Assembly: GCF_028688795.1 (NCBI RefSeq)
Contig: NZ_JAQTXM010000008.1
Span: 62,001 to 126,000, forward strand
Length of the DNA stretch: 64,000 nt
Source: Rhodoferax sp.
GTDB lineage: Bacteria; Pseudomonadota; Gammaproteobacteria; Burkholderiales; Burkholderiaceae_C
Direction: 5' to 3'
Shown here one piece after another: positions 8,431 to 17,931 of the stretch. How positions within the stretch are numbered: position 1 is the first letter of the stretch; each line of letters begins with the position of its first letter. Under the pieces are notes generated by a model. The model ran no database searches. It was not told the origin of the DNA and was given only the letters and a program-made list of their open reading frames with translations. Made by a program: the position numbers and the translations under genes.

Positions 8431-9522
8431 TCAAGTTTCCTTGGAAATCTTGATCGATGGAAACTTCGACGAGAAGTCCTTGTTTTTCGCCGCAATCGCC
8501 AGCGCCACCTTGCGTGCCACGGCTTTGTACAGGCCCGCCACGTCACTGTCGGGGTCAGACACCACGGTTGGCTTGCCACTGTCGGCCTGCAGACGAATCT
8601 GCATGTCCAGTGGCAACGCACCGAGGTAATCCATGTTGTATTCCGTGGCCATTTTTTTACCGCCGTCAGCACCAAAAATGTGCTCAATGTGGCCACATTG
8701 GCTGCACACGTGCACGGCCATGTTCTCCACAATGCCCAAAATCGGCACACCGACTTTCTCAAACATCTTGATGCCTTTTTTGGCATCCAGCAGGGCAATG
8801 TCTTGCGGCGTGGTCACCACCACGGCGCCGGTCATGGGCACGCGCTGGCTCAGGGTGAGCTGAATGTCGCCGGTACCAGGCGGCATGTCCACGATCAAAT
8901 AGTCCAAGTCTTTCCAGTTGGTCTGGCGCAGCAACTGCTCCAGTGCCTGGGTCGCCATGGGGCCACGCCAGATCATGGCCTCATCCTGCGCCACCAAAAA
9001 ACCAATCGACATGACCTGCACGCCGTAGTTTTCCATGGGCTCCATGGTCTGGCCGTCGTCGCTTTCGGGACGACCCTCAATGCCCATCATCATTGGAATG
9101 CTTGGGCCGTAGATGTCGGCATCCAACAAACCGACGCTGGCGCCTTCTGCGGCCAGTGCCAGTGCCAGATTGACCGCCGTGGTGCTCTTGCCAACGCCGC
9201 CCTTGCCAGAGGCCACAGCCACAATGTTTTTTACCTTGGGCAGCAAGGCCACGCCACGCTGCACCGAGTGCGCGGTGATTTTGGTGGTGACGTTGACCGA
9301 CACGTTGGCCACACCCGCCACACTCTTGGCAGCGGCAATGAGTTCCTTGCGAAAGCCAGGAATCTGGCTTTTGGCAGGGTAGCCCAGCTCAACGTCAAAT
9401 GCCACGTCGTCGTCCGTGATGGTGAGGTTTTTGATGGCTTTGCTCGACACAAAGTCACGCCCGGTATTGGGATCAATGACACCCTTGAGGGCATCGATTA
9501 CGGTTTGCTCAACTACTGCCAT
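8431..9522 (-). CDS. apbC: Iron-sulfur cluster carrier protein ApbC/Mrp
   Basis: P-loop ATPase (363 aa) that binds and transfers [4Fe-4S] clusters to apoproteins. Residues about 1-85 form the MIP18/DUF59 domain (VIDALKGVIDPNTG). The deviant Walker A motif SGKGGVGKSTTAVNLA starts near residue 105. Further marks are DADIYGPSIPMMMG, the Walker B region LIVDMPPGTGD, and the cluster-binding CSQCG near residue 275. A strong ribosome-binding site (TAGGAG) lies 8 bases before the ATG. It is upstream of the Fe-S-rich formate dehydrogenase on the same strand, 62 bases apart, so readthrough and a maturation role for that enzyme are possible but not shown. Confidence 0.95.
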   Translation of the reverse strand: MAVVEQTVIDALKGVIDPNTGRDFVSSKAIKNLTITDDDVAFDVELGYPAKSQIPGFRKELIAAAKSVAGVANVSVNVTTKITAHSVQRGVALLPKVKNIVAVASGKGGVGKSTTAVNLALALAAEGASVGLLDADIYGPSIPMMMGIEGRPESDDGQTMEPMENYGVQVMSIGFLVAQDEAMIWRGPMATQALEQLLRQTNWKDLDYLIVDMPPGTGDIQLTLSQRVPMTGAVVVTTPQDIALLDAKKGIKMFEKVGVPILGIVENMAVHVCSQCGHIEHIFGADGGKKMATEYNMDYLGALPLDMQIRLQADSGKPTVVSDPDSDVAGLYKAVARKVALAIAAKNKDFSSKFPSIKISKET

Positions 9523-9664
9523 GTATGTTTCTCCTAAGGGGGCTGTAGTCTAGCCAAGATAAGCTTGACCTTATTGAACTGGGCAAATCGGGGTTTACCC
9601 GCCTAGGGTTCACCCGCAACGTTTGACCCGATAGAAACCGCCATTCACTACCGATAATCAATTC

Positions 9665-10969
9665 ATGACTAGCGCCCCGCTTATTCCGGCTGAATCCCCC
9701 AATGAACACCGCCTTGGCACGGCCTTGATGCTTTCTGGTGGTGGCTCTCGTGCCGCTTACCAAGTGGGTGTGCTGGAGGCCATTGCCGACATCCGAAAAG
9801 CTGCCGGTGCGCTCACGCATCCCAACCCGTTCCCGATCATCACCGGCACCTCGGCCGGTGCCATCAACGCCGCGTCGCTGGCCTGCGGGGCGGACGACTT
9901 TGACACAGCCGTCAGACGCATTGCCGAGGTCTGGCGAAATTTTCATGCGCAGCAGGTCTATCTGGCGGACTCGGTGCGTATGCTGCGCGCGGGCAGCTCA
10001 TGGCTGACGCTGTTGTCGCTGGGCTGGGTCATTGCCAAATGGCGACGCACCAAGCCGCGCTCGCTGCTGAACAATGCACCACTGGCTGAACTGTTGGAGC
10101 ATCTGGTGCCACTGAGGCGCCTGCCAGCCTTGATCCGCAGCGGCCAGGTTCAGGCGCTGGCGGTCACGGCCTCAAGCTACAGCTCGGGCGAACACATCAC
10201 TTTTTTTGAGGGCGACAAGCGCCTGATGCCCTGGGTGCGCTCAGACCGGCGCGCCGTGCGCGACCGCATCACCCACGACCACTTGCTGGCGTCGTCGGCA
10301 ATTCCCTTCGTGTTTCCAGCCACAGCGTTGCAAGTTGACGGCGTGACACAGTATTTTGGTGATGGCTCGATGCGCCAGTCAGCCCCGATTGCCCCGGCCA
10401 TCCATCTGGGTGGCAGCCGCATTCTGGTGGTGGGTGCGGGACGCATGAACGAGCGCAAAAGCGAGTCCTGTTTGCCAGTTAACAGCAGTTACCCGTCCAT
10501 GGCACAGATCGCCGGGCACACACTCTCGAATATTTTTCTGGACGCGCTGGCGGTCGATGTTGAGCGCATCCGTCGCATCAACCAGACGCTCAGCCTGGTC
10601 CCGGCCGACTTGCGCAACGCCAGCAATTTGCGGCCGGTGGACTTGTTGTTGATCTCACCGTCGCAGCGCATTGACGGCATTGCCGAGCACCATGTGAAGT
10701 CCCTGCCCGAAGCCGTGCGCAACATGCTGGGGGCCAAGTCATCGTCCAAAACAGCCGAGGTCAAAGGCTCGGCACTGGCCAGCTACTTGTTGTTCGAACA
10801 AGGCTTTACCCAGGAACTCATGGCCTTGGGCTACGCCGACGCAACACGCCAACGGGCCGATATTCACAAGTTTTTCGGCTGGACTGATCCCAACCCGGCA
10901 CCCATTACCGCGCAGTTTAAGCCGCCCCCAGGCATCGAGCGCAGGCGCGATCCGTTGCGGCTGCGCTAA
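9665..10969 (+). CDS. Patatin-like phospholipase
   Basis: Serine hydrolase of 434 aa with the patatin Ser-Asp dyad. The oxyanion loop is [18 protein letters not shown] (about residue 22), the nucleophile elbow [11 protein letters not shown] (about residue 60), and the catalytic Asp in [17 protein letters not shown] (about residue 238). The C-terminal part ([17 protein letters not shown]) suits the DUF3734-type bacterial patatins. Likely a cytoplasmic or membrane-associated lipid acyl hydrolase; substrate unknown. It is divergent from apbC. A GATAAT hexamer lies six bases before the ATG (9653-9658), so a short or leaderless transcript is possible. It ends 28 bases before the convergent nadA stop. 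Confidence 0.9.
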   Translation: MTSAPLIPAESPNEHRLGTALMLSGGGSRAAYQVGVLEAIADIRKAAGALTHPNPFPIITGTSAGAINAASLACGADDFDTAVRRIAEVWRNFHAQQVYLADSVRMLRAGSSWLTLLSLGWVIAKWRRTKPRSLLNNAPLAELLEHLVPLRRLPALIRSGQVQALAVTASSYSSGEHITFFEGDKRLMPWVRSDRRAVRDRITHDHLLASSAIPFVFPATALQVDGVTQYFGDGSMRQSAPIAPAIHLGGSRILVVGAGRMNERKSESCLPVNSSYPSMAQIAGHTLSNIFLDALAVDVERIRRINQTLSLVPADLRNASNLRPVDLLLISPSQRIDGIAEHHVKSLPEAVRNMLGAKSSSKTAEVKGSALASYLLFEQGFTQELMALGYADATRQRADIHKFFGWTDPNPAPITAQFKPPPGIERRRDPLRLR

Positions 10970-10997
10970 ATTGAAAGTGCGGCGGGAGCAACAAGCC

Positions 10998-12125
10998 TCA
11001 CGCCGCGCCAATCATCGGTACCAAGCTGCCAGCATCCTGCCCTCCTTTGAGCGCAGCGGTGAACGCCAACATGCGGTCAATCGGCAATCTGGCCCGGGGG
11101 ATGATGGCCGGGTCCACAAACACCTCATTGGCACCAGTTTCCAGCACACGGGCCACGTCCGCCAGGCTGTTCATGGCCATCCACGGGCAATGCGCACAGC
11201 TTTTACAGGTGGCGCTGTTGCCTGCAGTGGGCGCTTCCATAAATACCTTGCCCGGGTTGAGTGTGCGCAGTTTGTGCATCATGCCGTTGTCGGTGGCCAC
11301 GATGAATTCTTTGGCATCCATCTCGCGGGCGGCTTTCAAGATGCCAGACGTGGAGCCCACCGCATCGGCCAGGGCGATCACATCGGCTGGCGACTCGGGG
11401 TGGACCAGCACCTTGGCGCCTGGGTGCTGTTGTTTCAGGCTTTGCAGCTCAAAGGCCTTGAATTCGTTGTGAACGATGCAGGAGCCGTTCCACATCAGCA
11501 TGTCGGCGCCGGTCTCGCGCTGGATGTAGCCGCCCAAATGCCGGTCTGGCGCCCACAGGATTTTGTGACCCCGGGCTTTCAAGGCAGCCACGATGTCGAG
11601 CGCGCAGCTGGAGGTCACAAGCCAGTCCGAGCGCGCCTTGACCTCGGCACTGGTGTTGGCGTAAACCACCACGGTGCGGTCAGGGTGGGCATCGCAAAAC
11701 GCACTGAACTCATCCACCGGGCAACCCAGATCAAGCGAACAGGTGGCCTCCAGGTCAGGCATCAGCACGCGCTTTTCGGGGGACAAAATCTTGGCCGTTT
11801 CGCCCATGAAACGCACACCGGAGACCACCAGGGTTTGCGCGGCATGGTCGCGGCCAAAACGCGCCATCTCCAATGAGTCGCTGACCAAACCACCGGTTTC
11901 TTCGGCCAAGTCCTGCAAGTCAGGGTGCACGTAATAGTGCGACACCATCACGGCGTTTTTTTCTTTGAGCAAACGGCGAATCTTGTCCTTCAACACCGCA
12001 CGCTCTGCCTGGCTGGGCTCTTCTGGCACGCGTGCCCAGACGTGTTTGGTGGCGCACACGGCGCCACCGGCTGCAGACCCAAGTTGAGGCTGTTCGTAGT
12101 CAACTTCTTTCAAGGCGTTTGTCAT
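10998..12125 (-). CDS. nadA: Quinolinate synthase A
   Basis: [4Fe-4S] enzyme (375 aa) that condenses iminoaspartate with dihydroxyacetone phosphate to quinolinate in de novo NAD synthesis. Cluster-ligand cysteines are visible in [14 protein letters not shown] and [16 protein letters not shown], and substrate-binding [12 protein letters not shown] and VHPESP are present. A ribosome-binding site AAGGAAAG precedes the ATG at 12125. nadC lies immediately upstream on the same strand with a 44-base spacer, so the two are probably cotranscribed as nadC-nadA. The companion nadB (L-aspartate oxidase) is not in the window. Confidence 0.96.
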   Translation of the reverse strand: MTNALKEVDYEQPQLGSAAGGAVCATKHVWARVPEEPSQAERAVLKDKIRRLLKEKNAVMVSHYYVHPDLQDLAEETGGLVSDSLEMARFGRDHAAQTLVVSGVRFMGETAKILSPEKRVLMPDLEATCSLDLGCPVDEFSAFCDAHPDRTVVVYANTSAEVKARSDWLVTSSCALDIVAALKARGHKILWAPDRHLGGYIQRETGADMLMWNGSCIVHNEFKAFELQSLKQQHPGAKVLVHPESPADVIALADAVGSTSGILKAAREMDAKEFIVATDNGMMHKLRTLNPGKVFMEAPTAGNSATCKSCAHCPWMAMNSLADVARVLETGANEVFVDPAIIPRARLPIDRMLAFTAALKGGQDAGSLVPMIGAA

Positions 12126-12169
12126 GAGGGCTTTCCTTATTTCAAAAATACCGGGTACCAGGGGCCAAC

Positions 12170-13048
12170 TCAGAGCGTCTCGGCAGCAAAACGCATGGAA
12201 AAATCAATGGCTTTGACATCTTTTGTCAAGGCGCCGATCGAGATGCGGTCAACGCCGGTGGATGCAATGGCACGCACGGTGGCCAGATTGACGCCGCCCG
12301 AAACTTCCAGAATCGCCCGGCCCGCGTTGAGGCGCACGGCCTCGTGCAGCTGCGCCAGACTCATGTTGTCCAGCAAGACCATGCTGGCACCAGCGTCCAG
12401 CGCCTCGCCAAGTTGAGCCAGGGTCTCGACCTCAATCTCAATGAACTTGGCCGTGGGTGCAACCTGTGCCGCGCGGCGCAGCACCTGGGCCACGCCACCG
12501 GCTGCCGCGATGTGGTTTTCCTTGATCAACACGGCGTCATACAAACCCAGCCGGTGATTGGTACCGCCGCCTGTCAACACCGCGTATTTTTGCGCCAAAC
12601 GCAGTCCAGGCAGTGTTTTTCGGGTGTCGACGATGCGAGCGTGGGCTCCTGGCACAGCACGCACAGCTTGTACAAAATCGCTGGTCTTGGTGGCCACAGC
12701 GCTGAGCAGCTGCAAAAAATTCAGGGCGGTGCGCTCGGCGGTCAAGAGCGCGCGTGCCTGGCCATGGATTTCAAGCACCACCTGGTCGGCCTCACAACGG
12801 TGGCCCTCAGGCACATACCAGATGACATCTACGTCAGGATCCATCTGTCGCAGAGCAGCTTGCACCCAGGGTTCACCGCAAATAACGGCGCTTTCCCGCG
12901 CCAGCACGCGGGCGCTGGCGCGCACGGCCGGGTCAACCAAACCAGCGGTCAAGTCGGCTGCACCAACGTCTTCCTGCAAGGCCCTGACGACATCGGCACG
13001 GGCCAGATCGGCCACAAAGGCGGGTGAAAAATCTGAATGAACAGTCAT
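12170..13048 (-). CDS. nadC: Nicotinate-nucleotide diphosphorylase (carboxylating)
   Basis: Converts quinolinate and PRPP to nicotinate mononucleotide, the step after NadA. Family marks: [21 protein letters not shown], the [21 protein letters not shown]/quinolinate loop, [20 protein letters not shown], and the C-terminal [20 protein letters not shown]. The open frame extends to 13111, but ATG at 13048 ([12 protein letters not shown]) has a CCGGAGCC ribosome-binding site and gives the usual size (292 aa). It is followed by nadA in the same orientation; gpsA is 80 bases upstream. Confidence 0.95.
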   Translation of the reverse strand: MTVHSDFSPAFVADLARADVVRALQEDVGAADLTAGLVDPAVRASARVLARESAVICGEPWVQAALRQMDPDVDVIWYVPEGHRCEADQVVLEIHGQARALLTAERTALNFLQLLSAVATKTSDFVQAVRAVPGAHARIVDTRKTLPGLRLAQKYAVLTGGGTNHRLGLYDAVLIKENHIAAAGGVAQVLRRAAQVAPTAKFIEIEVETLAQLGEALDAGASMVLLDNMSLAQLHEAVRLNAGRAILEVSGGVNLATVRAIASTGVDRISIGALTKDVKAIDFSMRFAAETL

Positions 13049-13128
13049 GTCAAAGGCTCCGGAAGATGAAATGCCACATTTTTCGAGTGTGTTTGCAGCG
13101 TGCCTGTTCAACGCGTCTTTTCGACGTA

Positions 13129-14160
13129 TCAGGCGGACAACGCCACACCCGCTTGCTCCACGGTAGGCTCACGCCCCATCAGGGCCACCACGGCTTGCGG
13201 CGGGGTCAGCTGACCATCAAGCAAGGCCACCACGGCTTGCGCAATGGGCATGTCCACACCCAGATGGGCAGCACGTTGCACCACCGTGCGGGCGCTGTAC
13301 ACACCTTCCGCCACATGGCCCAGCGAGGCAATGGCCTGGGTCAGGGTTTGCCCCTGCGCCAGCGCCAGCCCCACTTGCCGGTTGCGCGACAAGTCGCCGG
13401 TGGCGGTCAGCACCAAGTCACCCAGCCCGCTCAAGCCCATGAACGTGGTGGCCTGCGCCCCCAGCGCCACGCCCAACCGGGTCATCTCGGCCAGGCCACG
13501 GGTGATCAGGGCGGCGCGCGCGTTCAGGCCAAGTTGCAGGCCGTCACACAATCCCGTGGCAATGGCCAGCACGTTTTTTACCGCGCCACCCACTTCCACA
13601 CCCACGATGTCATCGTTGGCATAGACCCGCAGCGAGGGGCTGTGAAACGCGGCCACCAGCGCCTGGCGCACAGCGTCATGCGCACTGGCCGCCACCAAAG
13701 CGGTGGGTTGGCCACGCGCCACTTCCAGCGCAAAGCTGGGACCACTGAGTACACCAGCTATTAAATCAGGAGCTATCTGCGCTTGTATTTCATGGGCTAA
13801 AAGTCCAAAAGGCTCGGAAGTTGGGGCTTCAAAGCCTTTGCACAACCAAGCCACTGGCGCCCGGCAAGTGGCCACGGCCGTGAGCATCTGGCGCAGGGCT
13901 GCCATCGGCGTGGCAATCACCACCAGATCAGCGTCTGCCACCAGCGTATCAAGGTGGGCCAAGGGCACGGCACTAAAACCCAGCGCAGGCGGCAGAACCA
14001 CACCGGCCAGGTAACGCCGGTTTTCATGCTGTACTTGCAGCAGTTGGCACTGCGCAGCTTCCCGCGCCCACAGCGTGACCGTGTGCCCGGTGGCCTGTGC
14101 GCTGGCACTTGCCGCCAGGGCTGTGCCCCAGGCCCCCGCTCCCAATACTATGATTTTCAT
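13129..14160 (-). CDS. gpsA: Glycerol-3-phosphate dehydrogenase [NAD(P)+]
   Basis: Reduces dihydroxyacetone phosphate to sn-glycerol 3-phosphate for phospholipid synthesis (343 aa). The N-terminal nucleotide-binding fold [11 protein letters not shown], the catalytic-domain segment [19 protein letters not shown], the [20 protein letters not shown] motif and [20 protein letters not shown] are all present. Last gene of the conserved rhodanese-grxC-secB-gpsA block. Codons for about residues 116-134 ([18 protein letters not shown]) fall in a dispersed-repeat copy and are visibly more AT-rich than the neighbours, yet keep the expected protein sequence. Confidence 0.96.
   Translation of the reverse strand: MKIIVLGAGAWGTALAASASAQATGHTVTLWAREAAQCQLLQVQHENRRYLAGVVLPPALGFSAVPLAHLDTLVADADLVVIATPMAALRQMLTAVATCRAPVAWLCKGFEAPTSEPFGLLAHEIQAQIAPDLIAGVLSGPSFALEVARGQPTALVAASAHDAVRQALVAAFHSPSLRVYANDDIVGVEVGGAVKNVLAIATGLCDGLQLGLNARAALITRGLAEMTRLGVALGAQATTFMGLSGLGDLVLTATGDLSRNRQVGLALAQGQTLTQAIASLGHVAEGVYSARTVVQRAAHLGVDMPIAQAVVALLDGQLTPPQAVVALMGREPTVEQAGVALSA
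13757..13812 (+). repeat. Dispersed repeat copy 2 (inside gpsA)
   Basis: Reads GCTATTAAATCAGGAGCTAT, CTGCGCTTGTATTTCATGGG and CTAAAAGTCCAAAAGGC in succession, matching the family layout with an extra AT-rich left arm. It is in frame on the coding strand of gpsA. Confidence 0.55.
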
Positions 14161-14210
14161 AGTTACATACGCGATATAAATAAGGGCCAGAGCACTAAAA
14201 GGCTAAATTT

Positions 14211-14669
14211 TTACTGAGCCAGTGCCGGTTCAGCCTGGGTAGCTTGCTGTTGTTGCTGTTGCTCGTACATCGCCTGGAAGTTGATTTCAGACAAATGCAC
14301 GGGCGGGAAACCGGCGCGCTGAATCAAGTCGGCCACATTGCCGCGCAGGTAGGGGTAGACAATTTGCGGGCAGGCAATGCCCATGATTTGGCCCATTTGC
14401 TCTTGCGGCAGGTTGCGAATCTCGAAAATACCGGCTTGAGTGGCTTCCACCAAAAACACGGTTTTGTCGTTGATTTTGGTTTGCACGGTGGCCGTGACCG
14501 ACACTTCATACACACCATCGGCCACCGGCGCAGCATTCACACCCAGCTGAATGTCCACCGTGGGCTGCTCTTGCACCAACAAAATGGCAGGTGAGTTAGG
14601 TTGCTCAAGAGACGCTTCTTTCAAGTAGACGCGTTGAATTTGAAAAATTGGGTCTTGGGTATCTGCCAT
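14211..14669 (-). CDS. secB: Protein-export chaperone SecB
   Basis: Tetrameric cytoplasmic chaperone that keeps preproteins unfolded and delivers them to SecA. The 152-aa sequence has the family start [17 protein letters not shown], the central [25 protein letters not shown]-type strand region (about residues 55-80), and [24 protein letters not shown] near the C-terminus. The tail is Gln-rich ([10 protein letters not shown]), which is common in Comamonadaceae. Lies between grxC and gpsA as in E. coli. A terminator-like hairpin separates it from grxC. Confidence 0.97.
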   Translation of the reverse strand: MADTQDPIFQIQRVYLKEASLEQPNSPAILLVQEQPTVDIQLGVNAAPVADGVYEVSVTATVQTKINDKTVFLVEATQAGIFEIRNLPQEQMGQIMGIACPQIVYPYLRGNVADLIQRAGFPPVHLSEINFQAMYEQQQQQQATQAEPALAQ

Positions 14670-14689
14670 GAGGGTCTTTCAGTTAATAA

Positions 14690-14728
14690 ATTAAAACGCC
14701 TGTGCCAATGGGGTGCAAGCACAGGTGT
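14690..14728 (-). terminator. Hairpin between grxC and secB
   Basis: On the minus strand a 7-bp stem CCTGTGC/GCACAGG (14699-14705 with 14719-14725) is followed by GTTTTAATTT. It looks like an intrinsic terminator or attenuator inside the block, so secB may also have its own promoter. Confidence 0.5.
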
Positions 14729-14741
14729 GCGGTAAATTATC

Positions 14742-15002
14742 TCAGGCGGCTTGCAGCAGCGGCATCAAGCCGCCTTTGGCATCCAGCGCCACCAAATCAT
14801 CGCAGCCACCCACGTGCGTGCTGCCAACGAATATCTGGGGCACGGTGCGGCGATGAGTGGTGGCCATCATGTGATCGCGCTCAGCAGGGTTCAGATCAAT
14901 GCGGATCTCTTCAATAGTCTCAACGCCACGGGCTTTGAGAAGTTGTTTGGCACGAATGCAGTAAGGGCAAACGGCGGTGGTGTACATCTTGACGGCTTGC
15001 AT
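14742..15002 (-). CDS. grxC: Glutaredoxin 3
   Basis: Dithiol glutaredoxin (86 aa) reducing protein and glutathione disulfides. The redox site is VCPYCIRAK near the N-terminus. TVPQIFVGSTHVGGCDDLVAL is the cis-Pro and glutathione-binding region. An open frame extends to 15146, but the ATG at 15002 (MQAVKMYTTAVCPYC) has a CAGGAGCG ribosome-binding site and gives the family length. It follows the rhodanese gene by 14 bases, hence one operon. Confidence 0.96.
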   Translation of the reverse strand: MQAVKMYTTAVCPYCIRAKQLLKARGVETIEEIRIDLNPAERDHMMATTHRRTVPQIFVGSTHVGGCDDLVALDAKGGLMPLLQAA

Positions 15003-15016
15003 GGCGCGCTCCTGGT

Positions 15017-15424
15017 TCAGGCTTTTTCGATTGGCAAATTGGCACTGCGCCAAGCGCCGATACCACCGGACAGCGAATGGGCGTTGTCGAACCCAAGTTT
15101 CTTGGCAATCCCCACGGCACTTCTGCTGCGCGCGCCCGACTGGCATACCAGAATCAGCGGCAGCGCCTTGTTCTTGACCGTGGTGGCCAACTTGCCTTCA
15201 AGTTGCCCCAAGGGGATGTTTTTGGCACCCACCACGTGACCTGCGGCAAATTCAGCGGGCTCGCAAATATCAATCACCACGGCCTTTTCGCGGTTAATCA
15301 GTTGCACCGCACCGTCGGCACTGAGCGCGCCGGGGCCAGCACCATTGATCATGGGCCACATCAGCATGCCGCCAGCAGACAATGCCACAGCGATCAACAT
15401 CCAGTTATCGAGAATAAATTTCAC
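15017..15424 (-). CDS. Membrane-anchored rhodanese-like protein (YibN type)
   Basis: 135-aa protein with an N-terminal membrane anchor (MKFILDNWMLIAVALSAGGM) and a single rhodanese domain. The predicted persulfide-forming Cys is in LVCQSGARSRSA, and AVVIDICEPAEFAAGHVVGA is the conserved domain start. First gene of the rhodanese-grxC-secB-gpsA block, matching E. coli yibN-grxC-secB-gpsA. Sulfurtransferase or thiol-redox function is likely; the acceptor is unknown. Confidence 0.9.
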   Translation of the reverse strand: MKFILDNWMLIAVALSAGGMLMWPMINGAGPGALSADGAVQLINREKAVVIDICEPAEFAAGHVVGAKNIPLGQLEGKLATTVKNKALPLILVCQSGARSRSAVGIAKKLGFDNAHSLSGGIGAWRSANLPIEKA

Positions 15425-15548
15425 TTAAAAATCCTTAGGTTAAGCGTGAGCCAAGCTGACTATTTTAGAATGCGCCAGCGCACTTAGCGGACTTGAATAT
15501 CCCTAATGGCATGCTGCTTGTGCAAGAACTCGACAACCACATCAACCC

Positions 15549-15575
15549 GCTTCACCCGTACCATTAGGGTGAAGC
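15549..15575. other. 9-bp hairpin upstream of ctpA
   Basis: GCTTCACCC (15549-15557) and GGGTGAAGC (15567-15575) form a perfect stem with a 9-base loop, in the 270-base spacer between the divergent rhodanese and ctpA genes. There is no T-tract next to it. It could be an operator or mRNA leader element; function not known. Confidence 0.4.
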
Positions 15576-15696
15576 CGTTGCGGTTGCTGGGGTTGTATGA
15601 GAATAAAACTGGTTTTTTGCGTCTGACAGGGAACACTGACGACGCTACATCGTCCAATCGCTTCACATTAACTCGCTCACAAGCGCTGGAAACACC

Positions 15697-17169
15697 ATGG
15701 GTCAAAAACTGAAAATTGCCGGCTGGGTCTCGGTCGGTGTCTTTGCCGGGGCCTTGACGACCGTGTCGTTGCAAACCGTGGCACGTGGCACCTTGGCGCC
15801 GTTGCCGCTGGAGGAGTTGCAGCAACTGGCCGCTGTCTTTGGCATGGTCAAGAGCAACTACGTTGAGCCGGTTGATGAGAAAAAACTCATCACCGATGCC
15901 ATCGCCGGCATGGTGGCCGGGCTCGACCCACACTCGGTTTACCTCGACAAAAAGTCTTTGAAGGATTTCAACGAAGGCACCACCGGAAAATTTGTCGGCG
16001 TGGGCATTGAAATTTCGCAAGAAGACGGACTCATCAAGGTGGTGTCCCCGATTGAGGACTCACCGGCCTTTCGTGCCGGGCTCAAGCCCAACGATCTGAT
16101 TGTCAAAATTGACGATACACCGGTGAAGGGCATGACGCTCAACGAAGGTGTCAAGCGCATGCGTGGCGAGCCTGGCACCAAAGTGCTCTTAAGCATTTTC
16201 CGCAAGGAAGAAAACCGCACCTTCCCGGTCACCATCGTGCGTGAAGAAATCAAGACCCAGAGCGTGAAGTCCAAAGTGATCGAGCCTGGCTACGGCTGGA
16301 TTCGCCTGAGCCAGTTCCAGGAACGCACGGTGGCTGACTTTTCCCGCAAGATGGAAGAAATGTACAAGCAAGATCCCAAGCTGAAAGGCCTGGTGCTTGA
16401 TTTGCGCAACGATCCAGGTGGTTATCTGGACGCTGCCGTGGCCATTTCTGCGGCCTTTTTGCCCGAAAACGTCACCGTGGTCTCGGCCAATGGCCAGTTG
16501 CCTGAGAGCAAGTTCACCTACAAGGCCGCACCCCGCTATTACCAGCGCCGAGGCGGGCCAGATCCACTCAAACACCTTGAAGAAGTGACCCATGGTGCAC
16601 TGAAGTCTGTCCCATTGGTGGTGTTGGTCAATGAAGGCTCAGCCTCGGCCAGCGAGATCGTTGCCGGTGCCCTGCAAGACCACAAACGTGCCAAGGTACT
16701 GGGCAACCAGACGTTTGGCAAGGGTTCAGTGCAAACTGCCGTCTGTCTCGATTCTGCTTTTCGAATGGACAACTGCCCCACAGCTGCCCTCAAGCTCACC
16801 ACCAGCCGGTACTACACCCCCAGCGGCAAATCGATCCAGGCTAAGGGCATCGTGCCTGACGTGATGGTGGACGAAACTGAAGAAGGCAACCTGTTTGCAG
16901 CGCTGCGCACCCGTGAGGCTGACCTTGAAAAGCACCTCGCCAGTGGCCAGGGCGCCGAGGTGAAAGACGCCGCGCGCGAAAAGGCCCGAGAAGAGGCCCG
17001 CATCAGGCTGGAAGAAGAAATGAAGAAACCTGCATCCGAGCGCAAGTTGCCAGAGTTCGGTACAGCCAAAGACTTCCCCCTGATGCAGGCCATCAACCAG
17101 CTCAAGGGCCAGCCGGTGATGGTCAGCAAGACGCTGGTTGAACGCCCGGAAGAAAAGAAAGAGAACTAA
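15697..17169 (+). CDS. ctpA: Carboxy-terminal processing protease (S41 family)
   Basis: Periplasmic serine protease of 490 aa. An N-terminal membrane anchor or signal (KIAGWVSVGVFAGALTTVSL) is followed by the CTP N-domain, a PDZ domain (about residues 95-180, FVGVGIEISQEDGLIKV) and the S41 catalytic domain. The Ser-Lys dyad is visible as NEGSASASEIVAGAL (Ser near residue 316) and QTFGKGSVQ (Lys near residue 342). The C-terminal end is a charged, probably helical tail (EKAREEARIRLEEEMKKPA). In many Burkholderiales gpmA precedes it; it is not here. moeB follows 9 bases later, so the two are probably cotranscribed. Confidence 0.95.
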   Translation: MGQKLKIAGWVSVGVFAGALTTVSLQTVARGTLAPLPLEELQQLAAVFGMVKSNYVEPVDEKKLITDAIAGMVAGLDPHSVYLDKKSLKDFNEGTTGKFVGVGIEISQEDGLIKVVSPIEDSPAFRAGLKPNDLIVKIDDTPVKGMTLNEGVKRMRGEPGTKVLLSIFRKEENRTFPVTIVREEIKTQSVKSKVIEPGYGWIRLSQFQERTVADFSRKMEEMYKQDPKLKGLVLDLRNDPGGYLDAAVAISAAFLPENVTVVSANGQLPESKFTYKAAPRYYQRRGGPDPLKHLEEVTHGALKSVPLVVLVNEGSASASEIVAGALQDHKRAKVLGNQTFGKGSVQTAVCLDSAFRMDNCPTAALKLTTSRYYTPSGKSIQAKGIVPDVMVDETEEGNLFAALRTREADLEKHLASGQGAEVKDAAREKAREEARIRLEEEMKKPASERKLPEFGTAKDFPLMQAINQLKGQPVMVSKTLVERPEEKKEN

Positions 17170-17178
17170 AGGCAACGC

Positions 17179-17931
17179 GTGAACGATGACGACCTGCTGC
17201 GCTACTCGCGCCACGTTCTGCTCAACGAGATCGGCATAGAGGGCCAGAGACTTATTCTGGATGCCAAAGTGTTGATCATCGGTGCGGGTGGTTTGGGCTC
17301 ACCGGTGGCGCTTTACCTGGGCTCGGCCGGTGTCGGGCACATCACGGTGGTTGACCATGACACCGTGGACATGACCAACTTGCAGCGTCAGGTAGCCCAC
17401 ACTGTGGCGCGTGTGGGTAGCCCAAAAGTCTCCTCCATTCAATGCGCCATCGCCGAGATCAATCCCGGCGTACGCGTCACGGCGATCCAAAAACGCGCCG
17501 ACGCCGCGTTGCTGGATGAACTGGTGGCGCAGGCTGATGTGGTGCTGGACTGTTGCGACAATTTCGCAACAAGGCACGCCATCAACATTGCCTGTGTGGC
17601 GCACAAAAAACCGCTGGTCTCGGGTGCAGCGATTCGCTTTGACGGCCAGATCAGCGTCTATGACGCCCGCGATGCGCGCTCACCCTGCTACGCCTGCGTA
17701 TTTCCGCCAGAAGCTACTTTTGAAGAAACACGTTGCGCCACCATGGGTGTATTTGCACCGCTGGTCGGCATCATTGGCACCATGCAGGCCGCTGAAGCGC
17801 TCAAACTGATCAGTGGCGCCGGCAAACCACTGACCGGACGGTTGCTGATGCTTGATGGCCGGGCCATGGAGTTCACTGAGGTGCGTATTGGCCGTCACAC
17901 AAGTTGCCCGGTGTGTGGTTCAGCGGCTTGA
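17179..17931 (+). CDS. moeB: HesA/MoeB/ThiF family adenylyltransferase
   Basis: E1-like enzyme (250 aa) that adenylates the C-terminal Gly of a ubiquitin-like sulfur carrier such as MoaD or ThiS. The ATP site is GAGGLGSPVALYLGSAGVG near residue 35. Zinc-binding Cys pairs are CYACVFP (about residue 171) and CPVCG at the C-terminus; the conserved Cys of ETRCATMGVFAPLVG follows the first pair. A moeB role fits a strain with a molybdopterin formate dehydrogenase, but ThiF function cannot be excluded. It starts with GTG, 9 bases after ctpA, and its 3' end overlaps the convergent nuclease gene by 12 bases. Confidence 0.9.
   Translation: MNDDDLLRYSRHVLLNEIGIEGQRLILDAKVLIIGAGGLGSPVALYLGSAGVGHITVVDHDTVDMTNLQRQVAHTVARVGSPKVSSIQCAIAEINPGVRVTAIQKRADAALLDELVAQADVVLDCCDNFATRHAINIACVAHKKPLVSGAAIRFDGQISVYDARDARSPCYACVFPPEATFEETRCATMGVFAPLVGIIGTMQAAEALKLISGAGKPLTGRLLMLDGRAMEFTEVRIGRHTSCPVCGSAA

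Noticed and set aside
15484-16020. 178-codon minus-strand open frame across the ctpA start
   Set aside because: It is mostly antisense to ctpA codons; the part outside ctpA (15484-15690) is too short to support a gene.
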